NCBI RefSeq assembly: GCF_030052815.1
Contig: NC_079505.1
Location: 17,117,064 to 17,181,063 of the forward strand
Length of the DNA stretch: 64,000 nucleotides
Direction of reading: 5' to 3'
DNA from: Hevea brasiliensis
Taxonomy: Eukaryota; Streptophyta; Magnoliopsida; Malpighiales; Euphorbiaceae
Made by a program: the position numbers and the translations under genes. This document shows positions 25,641 through 35,835 of this stretch, piece by piece. The notes under the pieces are model-generated. The model was not told where the DNA came from and searched no databases. It was given only the letters and a program-made list of their open reading frames with translations. Position 1 is the stretch's first letter. Each line of letters starts with the position of its first letter.

Positions 25641-28615
25641 ATTTTTGGTGAAATATTTGCAGATAACTTAAAATGGGCGGCAAATGGAATAGTCACAGGC
25701 TTAGCATTATTCACGTTGAAACGCTTAAGCACTTTCTCAACATATGGCTGCTGAGACAAGAAAAGCTTCCCAACACTTCTATCCCTGGTAATTTTCATTT
25801 TCAAAATCTTCTTTGCAGCACCTAGATCCTTCATCTTAAACTCATCACTTAACTACTTTTTTAGAATATTAATTTGTGACATACTTTTAGTAGCAATCAG
25901 CATGTCATCCACATACAATAGTAAATAAATAAAGGAATCATCTGAAAGCTTCCTATGATACACATAACTGTCATATGAATTATGAATAAAGCCATTATAA
26001 ACCATGAATATATCAAATCTTTTGTACCATTTCCTAAGGGACTGTTTCAAACCATATAAAGACTTCTTGAGCAAGCAAACTAGGTTGTCTATACTTGGAG
26101 TGACAAATCACTTAGGCTGACTAATATAAATTTTCTCCTCTAGCTCACCATGCAAAAATGCTATCTTCACATCTAGTTGCTCAAGCTCTAGGTTATGAAG
26201 AGCAAGACCTGATAGAACTATACTTCACAACGAGTGAAAACACTTCATTAAAGTCAATTCCCTCCCTTTGAGTAAAGTCTTTTGCTACCAACCGTGCCTT
26301 ATATCGAGGTGCTTCAACCCCTAGAGTGCCTTCCTTTTTCTTGAACACCCATTGCAACCTACCACTTTTTGCCCCTTAGGCAATGTTACAAGCTCCCAAG
26401 TTTGATTCTTGTGAAGAGATTCAATTTCTTCACCCATGGCACCGACCCACTGATTTGCATCTGAATAAGAAATAGCTTCTTTATAATTGTTAGGTTCATG
26501 CACATCAACTATCTCAACAACTGACAAGGCAAACATAACTAAATCTGCATATGCATATCTCCATAGTGGTCTAATTTGTCTTCTCTTCCTACTAGTTGCA
26601 ATGCTATATGATTCCTATTGTTGTTGCTCAGATGCATCCTCTTATTGATCACAATCTTGCACCTCATCCTCTGAATCACTAGACTAAACTGTTAAAGTAT
26701 CAATGTCAAGCTCCACCTATTCTCTGAAACCATGATCTGATTTTGCTATTGACTTCTTCCTCTGACTATCCAATAAAGCAGACTTATTAAATGTCACATC
26801 CCTGCAAATAATTAATCTTGGAGACTTTAGATCACTGCACCACAACCTGTAGCCCTTCACTCCAAATGCATACCCTAAAAATATGCATTTTCTTGCCCTC
26901 GACTCAAGCTTACCATCCCTCACATGAGCATAAGCAAGGCAACCAAACGCTCTCAGCTGAGAGTAATCAGCAGGTGAACCGGACCAGATCTCAAAAGGAG
27001 TTTTACACTCAATAACTGTAGATGTAGATCTATTAACCAAGAAACAGGCTGTATTAATTACTTCAGCCCATAAATTCTTTCCCAATCTTGAATGTGAAAG
27101 CATGCTTCGTGCTTTGTCACAAAGCATTTTGTTCATGCGTTCTGCAATACCATTCTATTGTGGTGTTCTTGTACAAGTGCGATGTCTCACTATACCTTCA
27201 TTGCTATAGGATGCATCGACCTCATGATTGCAAAATTCCAACCCATTATCAGTTCTAAGACGTTTGACCTTCTTTTCTGTCTGCTTCTCAATCATCGTCT
27301 TCCACTTTACAAAGGTTGAAAATTCCTTATCTTTTATTTTCAGAAAGTACACCCATACCATTTGAGAGTAATCATCAATCAAAGTCATGAAGTACCTAGC
27401 ACTGCTCTTGGAAGGGATTTTGTTGGGACCCCATAGATCTGAGTGGATATAATTTACCGTTCCTCTATTTTTATGCATTGCCTTTTTGTCAAACTTCACT
27501 CTAGTCTGTTTGCCAAACACACAGTGTTTACAAAAGTCCATAGATTTATTTTCTGCCCATCCAAAAAATCTCACTTACTCAACATAGATAACCCTCTTTC
27601 CCTCATATGACCAAGATGCAGATGCCACAATTGAGTCTGATTTTGATTATTGCTTTCGGATGCTACTGCAGCTTCCCCTAAAACTGTACTGCTCTAAAGA
27701 AAATATAATCTTGAAACTAAACTGCTCTTCATGAATACCATAGAGCCCTTGCACACTTTGAGAACTCCATTCTCTGCATGGTATCTGAATCCATGAGAGT
27801 CAAATGTCCCAAGAGAAATCAGGTTTGTCTTTAGTCCTGGAACATGCCAACACTCTATAGTTCTAACAATGCCATCAAACATCATCAATCTGATGTTACC
27901 AATTCCTTCCACAAATAATGCACGATCATTATCCAAAAACACCTTGCCACTCATCTGTTTGTAAGTGACAAATCAATTTCTATGTGGACACATGTTATAA
28001 GTAGCACCAGTATCAAGAATCCAGAAATTCTGCCCATGATCTGAACTCACGGATAGAATTTCCCCAGCGCTGTCATCGCAATCAGAATAGATAAACCTTT
28101 CAACCGCATATGCAGAAATTTCTAGTTGCTTTCCTTTTTTATTTTTCAACTCGAGAAAGTCTCTCCTATAGTGTCCTTGCTCCCCGCACTCAAAATAGTT
28201 AGCTTTTTTCATTATTGACTTAGATTTGGCCTTAGATTTCTTCCTGCTAAAAGAATCCTCTCTTGAATATGTTCTTCTCCTACTCACCAAACCTTTCCCC
28301 TCAAATCTTTCTCTATTATCTAGAAAATTCTTTTTCAACTCCTTCAATTTTAGAGAATTACTGACATCGTCTAGTAAAATACTGTATTCCATACAATAGA
28401 GTATTAACAAAAGTCTCATAGGAGGGTGGCAAAGAACATAACACAATAAGGGCCTAATCTTCATTATCAATATCAATATCAATATTCTTCAAGTCCATAA
28501 TGATTGAATTAAATTCATACAGGTGTTCTTTAATGGGTGTACCTTCACTCATTCTCAGATTGTAAAGTCTTCAAATATAGGTAGTTGGTCAGCAATTTAG
28601 CAGAATACAACTCCT

Positions 28616-29086
28616 CTAATTTCTTCCATGCCGCAGATGCTGAGTTTCACCAGCAATCTCGCGTAGGATATTATTAGTTATGCTCAGATCAGCCTTCTCC
28701 ACCTCTTTCATACTTTCTGGAAAGTTATCCTCGATTAACTGTTCCTCGTACACCATAACCATGTCATTCTCTTCAAAGGAGTGATCGACACGAAGATCGC
28801 CGTGGCACTTGATTAGCTCGTACGAATCAGGCCGAATGTTATATTCTTGGCTAAACAATTGCAGATCGGATTCTCGAAGAACCAACGGTAGCTCGTCTAT
28901 AGGGAGAGTCTCTCTCCCTGAAGAAGGTGCGAGCCTTGATGGTATGACCCGCCCCCGAGTTAGAGCGGAGGCCCTGGGAGGTTCTTGTTGAACGCTTGGC
29001 CCGACTGCCTCTTCTTCATCAGACGATGACCACGAGAACTGAATGGAAGGAGGGCTCGCAGCTCTCTGACTTTCGGCACCACTCAT
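28616..29086 (-). pseudogene. chimeric reading frame: LTR antisense protein fused to Copia Gag
   Basis: The start codon at 29086-29084 (MSGAESQRAASPPS) is that of the antisense gene of the Gypsy LTR. About 115 codons follow with no stop (SWSSSDEEEA, then IRPDSYELIKCHGDLRVDHS and ENDMVMVYEE) to the junction at 28742. There the frame passes without a break into Copia Gag (NFPESMKEVEKADLSITNN) and stops at 28616. In the intact LTR the sequence after MVYEE is AIKGGPRFPLDDF instead. The fusion is a by-product of the deletion at the Gypsy/Copia border. A TATA box lies upstream at 29244-29252, so it could be transcribed, but a function is not implied. Confidence 0.65.
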
Positions 29087-29243
29087 TTTCAAAAGAAACA
29101 AAGAATTTAAACTAAAAAGAGGATCAAAGCCCTTACCGGAGTCTGATCGGCGTCAGAAGAACTTGAGAAAACGAGAGAACTTCGAAGTTGTGAGCAGGGG
29201 ATTGAAAATGGAATGAGAGAACAACTGGCTAACCCTCCCACCC

Positions 29244-29252
29244 CTATTTATA
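29244..29252 (-). promoter_or_regulatory. antisense TATA box in the 5' LTR
   Basis: The minus strand reads TATAAATAG, preceded by a palindrome-like 'gagcatttaatgctc'. The antisense start codon lies about 160 bp downstream (29086). The same arrangement is present in the 3' LTR at 47179-47187. Confidence 0.6.
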
Positions 29253-29517
29253 CTAGTCCGAGCATTTAATGCTCGCGAGGTTCTAGGCAGCGCATCGATT
29301 GGTGGGACTCGACAGCTGTTCTGACACTTCTCTCAAATATCCGAATGTTCTGAGATCGGTTAATTGGAGATCGGCATAATAAGTTAAATATTTTCAATAA
29401 AGGATCAGTTAAGTGTCATTCAGGTAAAGAACCAGATCGGATAATCACATTAGAGATCGAAAAATAATCAATGCAAAAATAATAAGATGATAACCGATAA
29501 AATAAAGTCTTTATTTT

Positions 29518-29752
29518 CAAAAGATCGGATTACATCATTTGGGCGATCTCTAGGGATCGGATTACACTAAAATTGGATCACATCATTTCTGAGATCTCTA
29601 GAGATCGGATTGCATTGAAAATAAAATACATCATTTGGGCGATCTCTAGGGATCGGATTATAATAAAGGTCTAATTACATCATTTGGGCGATCTCTAGAG
29701 ATCTGATTACATTGAAGGATTACATCATTTGGGCGATCTCTAGAGACCGGTG
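29518..29752. repeat. GATCGG array 1 (5' LTR)
   Basis: Five imperfect units contain 'catcatttgggcgatctcta' followed by 'gggatcgg' or 'gagatcgg', spaced about 45-50 bp. The same array is at about 47456-47685 in the 3' LTR. Confidence 0.8.
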
Positions 29753-30882
29753 GAACATCCTATCTAAAGGACCTATGTCAAAGCCTAGTCTCGTGGCTGA
29801 ATCAAAAGAGGTGTTTGATCAGGAGACCGGCTATTGACATCGGATAGATGTACAGCTCAGATGGGGTGACTATGACTCCCATGAAGATGAGAGACATCGT
29901 CACCGATGTTACCACTCGAAACCGACCCGCTGTCGGAACACCCAATGTGGAGGAAAGACGCTGTCGGAACACCCAATGTGGTAAGAAGCCGAATAAACTC
30001 AGATGAGCGACTCGAGACCGGCACGATCAAGCTCCGCAATCCAGATCGGTCAATTGATCCAGTTCTCTCACCGTCATCAGACAAGGTTATTCGATCACCG
30101 GGATCGTAAATTTTCAGTCGGTGAGTAAAAAGGTCCATCGGAAAGGGATCAAAAGCCACGCCTTAGCCAATTATCATAGAACGCTTAAAACAAGTAAGAA
30201 GGAAGAGAGGAGAATCAGATGAAGGAAATGTCTCTGTTGTCAGGGGTATATAGCGTGGGTAAACGAGCATTTATTGCTAAGCAGAAAACGAAGCGGACGC
30301 TTCGGGAATCGAGGGACAATTAATGCTTTGACCAGACCGGACCTGAAGAAGGGAAAAGATCGGAATAGTAGATCGGAAGGTGGGAGACCAGCATGAAAAG
30401 GTCGGAAAGAACATGTGAAAGAGATCAGAAAGAGGAGGGATCGGTAGGCAAAAAGAATAAGACAAATCCCAATAACCGTCGTCAGAATCAGAGCCGAGGT
30501 AGTTAAGGCGTTGCAAACGAGATCTCCACCGCACGCCTAAGAATCGCCCGCAATGCTGACAGGTGCCAGGGTATGTCATGACAGTCCTGTACATTCCAAT
30601 CTCCACCGTTGATCCCACTTGTAAGGACAAACCCGGAACCCTTAGATCAAGAGAGAAGACGACAATACCAGCGTCTTTCGCTCTTAGCCCTCAGATCGTT
30701 CCGGACAAGGAAATTTGGACCGTCAGATGGAAAGAAGAAAAGGACAAATATTATGAAGAGTGATCTCAACCATTCATTTTGATTCTCTTTAATTCCTGAA
30801 CCTCCGATCATGTCCTTCGAAATCTTGACCCTCCATCTCCCTCAAAATAAATCCTGACCCTTCACGAAGAGCACCCGATTCC

Positions 30883-30890
30883 TATAAATA
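30883..30890 (+). promoter_or_regulatory. TATA box of the sense LTR promoter
   Basis: TATAAATA lies within 'gattcctataaatacctgc'. It is about 1.8 kb before the LTR end, in a suitable place for the U3/R border. The 3' LTR copy is at 48786-48793. Confidence 0.6.
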
Positions 30891-31924
30891 CCTGCATAAA
30901 AACTGTTCAAGGGACGGACGGAAAAATAGACAAGAGGTTGTTATTATAACAGAGGAACTCACGAAAGTTCATTTAGTTTGTTACTGCTACTTAGAAGTGT
31001 CGATTAAAAGACTTTTGAAACTAGTTTTCTCAAGTGTTTTCTTGAAGAGATTCGAATCTGAACTCTACATTTCGGTTTGTTCATTATCCGTCATACTCTC
31101 ACTTTCTGCCTTTTATCATCTCTGTTTTCACTGTCCAAGCTCAACTTCATATCACTCGGTTCTTTCTATCTTGATCTGATCGCATTTTAGCTAAGTACCC
31201 TCCAATTCACGAAGAACACCACCCTCAGGCCAATCAATCCGTTGCCTTATCACCATTCGACACCCCATAGTTATTTCAATAAAATTGGCTCCTTACAGGT
31301 AAGAGCTCAGTTTTATTAAGTGCCTATATTTACTTTCCGCATTTTCTTTGTTCTTCTTACATCTGTGACTTTCTTCAAGATTACTTTTGCACAAACGATC
31401 CCTAAAGAATGACACTCCCAAATCATCTCTTTAGTGATCAGTTCATTTTTATTAATCTTTATCATTTCTGAAAGCAAGTTTTCTAACTCCTAGTAGTATG
31501 TAAATGGTTGGGTAAACGTAGGTAACTGCAACTTAGAGGTCTCTTTTAAAAGAAAAAATATGAATAACACGTCAGGAAGATAGCCAAACTATTAGGTGGC
31601 GTGACAATTCGACAAGATGTCATAAAGCGAAATAGAACCAAAGTAAACAAAACAGAATAGATCGGATGTTAATAGATATTGGTAAAATGACTACATGAAA
31701 AGGTCAGTGAATCAAGTCTAGTGTTCCCCGTTCAGCCACAGGGTATCCAGAAACCTTATCCCCAGCATTTTTGAATGCCAGAATTCTTAGTTTTAGGTTT
31801 TTAGGACCTGTAGCTGTGGTTAAATTTTTAAAGGTCGGAAAAGTCTTTGTCTGAGTCCCGTCAAAATAGAAGAGGTCGGAAGAGTCCTTATCCTATCCTT
31901 GCCTAAAAGTTTTAAATCAACAGT

Positions 31925-32262
31925 TAAAGGAGATCAGAGGAGAGTTCTTATCTGGTCTCCAACCCGAAATCCCAATAAAAGAAGATCGGAGGAGAGTTCT
32001 TATCCGGTCTCCAATCCAAAAATCTCAATACTCTTAAAGGAGATCGGAGGAGGGTTCTTATCCGGTTTCCAATCCAAAATTTTGATGAACCATTAAAGGA
32101 GATCGGAGGAGAGTTCTTATCCGATCTCCGATCCAAAATTTTTAATACATATTTAAAGGGATCGGAGGAGAGTTCTTATCCGGTCTCCAATTCAAAACTC
32201 CAATAAATATTCAAAAGAGATCGGAGGAGAGTTCTTATCCGATCTCCAAATCAAATTTTAAT
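31925..32262. repeat. GATCGG array 2 (5' LTR)
   Basis: Six units of about 57-60 bp each contain 'agatcggaggagagttctta' or a close variant followed by 'tccggtctccaatcc'. They are preceded by two degenerate units from about 31827. The 3' LTR copy is at about 49837-50165. Confidence 0.85.
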
Positions 32263-32665
32263 AAATATGCAGAATAATCTCGCAAACAAAAGACATAACT
32301 CAACTTCAACTCACTAAGGTTGTCTCATTTACTTATGTATCTGGGTAATCCAAATGGTGAGAAAGCAAATATTCCCCTATATCAGAAGGGTAACATATTC
32401 ATTCGAGCCTTCCTAACTATCAAATTTGAAAGTGTAAAGTTAAATCTACTTACCCTTGTTAAGGGACGAGGTGAGGTGCCTAACACCTTCCCCACCCGTT
32501 TACGGACCCCGAACCAAGAATCTCTGTCTTGAAGTGGTTTCATTTTTAATTTATTTCCCCAAATGGTTTTCTTTAGTTTCCCTCAAAACTAAGGTGGCGA
32601 CTCCTCACTCTTTCCCACTTCGGTGAGTGATCGTCCAGGCGACCGCAAAATCCCATTGCGACAGC

Positions 32666-32684
32666 TTGGCGACTCCGCTGGGGA
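32666..32684 (+). promoter_or_regulatory. primer binding site of the Tat/Ogre-like element
   Basis: TTGGCGACTCCGCTGGGGA starts two bases after the 5' LTR end. It is the form seen after LTRs of Tat/Ogre-type elements, which are reported to use tRNA-Arg. The tRNA assignment is from memory. Confidence 0.65.
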
Positions 32685-33528
32685 CGTTGTACCCCGGTCT
32701 AGTGGTCCAAAAGTAGATTTAATTTTGTCCGATCAAATTATAGTTAGATAGGCTCATTCGGCGATGTTGTATGCGTTAATTATTATTGCTGCTAACTATT
32801 TTGTTTGTTTTACCTGTCCTATTCCTTACAGTGCTCTTCCTTTCAAAAAAAGGGAAAAAAGGGAAAAATGGAAAAACAAAATCCCCCTAAATTGGGAAGA
32901 GGTAAAGGTGTCCCTTCACACACTGAACACTCACACAATGTCCTCACACACTATGGTCCTAACCCGGGCTTTCTTACCCTTTTAGGAAAGTAGGAGGGGG
33001 TCATGTAGCGGTACCCGTGGGTTTTACCCCGTTAGTATCCGTGAAGGCTTCTGCTCAAATTGAAACTCGTTCTATTCACCGTGATACCCGTGGAATTTTC
33101 CCGATAATATCATGGGGGTAGAATGGGGCTCTACTGTTTACAGTAGGGGCAATTTGGGAACCTGTGGCTTTTAGAAAGTTAGATCCTGAGCTAAACTATC
33201 ACAATAGTTGAAAGCCGTAGTGAACTACCTTATAAGATAGAACTATCCAGATAGGTAGCACTCACCCGGTATTAGGAGTCTCCCTACTATAGGACAAAAG
33301 GGGCATACTTACTCTTACCCTATTCTGCTTTAATTTCCTTTTGTTCATTTTTTTTTAGGGTAATCTTGAATCCTACTAGAACACCTACACATTTTCCTAC
33401 TTTGATAAATGTGTACGTGTCACCTCAACAAAGATGATTCAAAATTACCCCAATTTGTCTTACTAACGAATTTTCCCGCAGGCATTACCAAACCAAGAGT
33501 CTGTAAAAGGATAGGCATCATTTTTATC
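32685..33528 (+). other. untranslated leader of the Tat/Ogre-like element
   Basis: No long reading frame was seen. It lies between the primer site and ORF1 and should include the RNA packaging region. It contains G-rich text and the repeated words 'acccgtggg' and 'acccgtgga'. Confidence 0.5.
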
Positions 33529-35408
33529 ATGGCATCCTCGAGTCAGTCGGCAGAAGAGGCTCAGCAGGCTAAACTTTGGTCCAAATCAGCTCATAGGTCG
33601 GTACCCTCGCAAAATGATGTTTCCGAGGCACACGCTAGCTCAATACCTTCACTAGATCTGGATAAAATAGAGGTCAGAATGAACAACCTCGAGGGTCTGT
33701 CTAATGGATGGAGGTCGCTTCCCGATCAGGTCAAGGTACGATTTGAAGAGAAGTATGGGAGGATTGCAACCTTAATGCAAGTCAAGGTCCAAATCCCGGC
33801 ATTAAAAGCCATGTTGTCGGTTTGGAATCCTAAGTACGGGGTATTCTCTTTCAATGACATTGATACGGTCCCCACTATGGAAGAGTATCAGGCATTGCTG
33901 GGGATCCCATACTCATTGCAGAACCGGATCTACTTACACCTCGAGCATAGGCAGACCTGGAAACGGTTGGCACATATGTTGGGTTCTCCCCCAGAAGAAG
34001 TAAAGTCCAAAGAAACTGCCAAGGGAAAAACACATGGTTGGTATTGGACATATCTCCAGAAATGTTTAGATCAATGCCTCCAAGAGAAACAGTGGGACCG
34101 GGCTTCAGTAGCTCTCGCTTTGGGAATCTACGGTCTGATTCTGTTCCCGGGGCCATTGGGGATCATCACTTGCGGACAAATGGAGGTATTTTGGACAATA
34201 GAAAGGCAGGATCAATCCGATACCAGCAATTCTTGCGAAACCTTGTTAACCCTAACTTACCGCATAACAGGGAAAGGGTCCATTAAGTGTTGCTCTCGGT
34301 TGTTATACCTCGGACTATCACACATGTGTCCCGAGGTGACAAAAGGATTGACTTGGTACGTTGACCATCCTCCAATTGAGAAGATTATCCGGTTAGTGAT
34401 GTGCCCAAAGTATGAAAAACAGTGGTGGGAACGGATTTTGAGTTTCAATAGCCATGATTATCGTTGGAGGAAGTCGTGGACGCGTCAAGCCAACCCGTTT
34501 TGATCTGCATGGGGTATTCATCGGTGTCCTCGATCGAGTAACCGGATACACAAGTTACACTCGGCATTGGTAGTGAGGCGATTCGGCTCAACACACCATG
34601 ATCAACATTGAAGAATACCACCAAGGTCGCTTCTACCACGAGCTCAAAGGAGAAGAAGGGTTGAAAAAGGCTCGCAAATCTTGGGAAAACGTCACTCTGA
34701 TGGAGAGATCGCCTAAAGGCCCAAGCACCTCGGGCGATTATCTTAAATGGAGGGCTGACAGGGACCGAGAACATTCAACTGTGAAATTCGAAGACAGCAA
34801 CCCGCTCCGAGATGTCCTATTAGAAGAAACGAATGGCCATCTGGATGACTCACTACGAGAGGCTAATACTGAGAACTCACAATCATAGAACAAATAAAAC
34901 AATCAAGGACCAACAGCAGAAACTTAAAAGAAGAGTAAGAAGACTTAAGGAAGAGGTAAGGGCCGAAAGGATGGGGTTCGAGGAGCAAGAGGTACAGTGG
35001 GAAAGGGAAAGAGACTCTCTCCAAGCTGAGGTAAAAGAAGCGAAAGTACAGAATAGTAAGTTTCAGGAAAAGATGAAATACCAAGAGGTACTCGTCGAAG
35101 AATATAAGCAAGAAAGTAAGAAGAAGAAGCTCGAATTGAAAGGACAGGCACAACTCATCGACGATATCTTGAAAGAGTGTGCTAAGGAAAGAAAGGAAAG
35201 GGAAAAACAAACTGCTCTCTATCAAGAGTTGAAAGAGAATGTGGACCAGCTGGAAAGAACGATAGCACGGGGAAAACAAGAATTATTACCTGAATCCGAG
35301 TACGCTCTGAAAGCATTCGACCCTGCCAAGCAAGAAGAAAGGTTATATGAGTATCTCAGAAAATGTCATCTTATTATAAAGAACCTTCCAGAGCCTAGGC
35401 CAATGTAA
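33529..35408 (+). pseudogene. ORF1: DUF7745-like protein with C-terminal coiled coil
   Basis: 33529-34503 encodes about 324 residues from MASSSQSAEEAQQAK. The start at 33529 is preferred over the in-frame 33409 because the text before it looks like leader. Features include WNPKYGVFSFNDIDTVPTME, EEYQALLGIPY, HGWYWTYLQKCL and YGLILFPGPLGII, resembling the plant DUF7745 family found in extra ORFs of Tat-type elements. Two frame changes (about 34450-34600 and about 34860) lead into 34833-35408. That part is a long Lys/Glu-rich coiled coil (KLKRRVRRLKEEV...) with a conserved tail, EYLRKCHLIIKNLPEPRPM. The function of ORF1 is not known. Gag follows in the same direction. Confidence 0.7.
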
Positions 35409-35835
35409 AAGATACGATGTACAAATTACTCAGTTAATGAAGTGATTTTTGGACCATTGTTTAGCAAAATTTGTGAATGAATAGTATGACTCCCGTAGGA
35501 ACTTCCTCGCTAGGGTTATGTGAAAAATTGAAATGCGCTATATGGACAGGTATCATAAATGCGCATTCAATCCCGTCATTCGCAGTCAGACTATCGAACG
35601 ATGCCATGATAAAGTTGATGCAATTATCCTTTTTGCAGATTCCCAACCTGGCTCTCAAATGCCACTGTATCCTTCGTCCGCACTGTAACTTTTAGTTTCT
35701 TTGCAAAATTTAAAATTCATTTAAATTTTTTTACCCTTACAGGAAATCAATATTGCTTCTAACAACGCAAGTCTGACCAAGCACACGGTTCAACCCCAGC
35801 GAGTGTACTTAACAAGATCTCGAACAAGAAGACTA

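Larger units (their letters stand above)
24060..28741 (-). pseudogene. Copia gag-pol polyprotein remnant
   Basis: Reading down the minus strand from 28741: late Gag (ITNNILREIAGET, then LYSAKLLTNYLYLK-like text near 28600), and a zinc knuckle that has lost its outer cysteines (FECGEQGHYRRDF, about 28160). Protease follows (WILDTGATYNMCPH, about 27990), then the integrase core (HSDLWGPNK and RTDNGLEF, 27574-27155) and its C-terminal part (27136-26717). Reverse transcriptase (26536-25352) carries YVDDMLIA at about 25900. RNase H runs 24836-24069 (GYVDSDFVGELDKRRSLTGY, MFCDSQSAIHLTKN) and ends in ADMITKG. The order PR-IN-RT-RH defines Copia. Stops and frameshifts occur throughout. The frame is split at ANISPKI/DKEMEHM by the solo LTR at 24774-25640. 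Confidence 0.88.
28742..32663 (+). repeat. 5' LTR of the Tat/Ogre-like element, first ~2 kb deleted
   Basis: It aligns from 'ttcctcgtacacc' with 46695-50575 of the 3' LTR and ends in the same 'cccattgcgaca'. The region corresponding to 44616-46694 is missing and Copia Gag sequence is joined instead. Differences from the 3' LTR are mostly small clustered changes. Confidence 0.85.

Noticed and set aside
30563..30763. Plus-strand frame in the LTR, duplicated at 48415-48666
   Set aside because: It spans the U3 region just before the TATA box, differs in frame upstream between the two copies, and has no recognisable domain.
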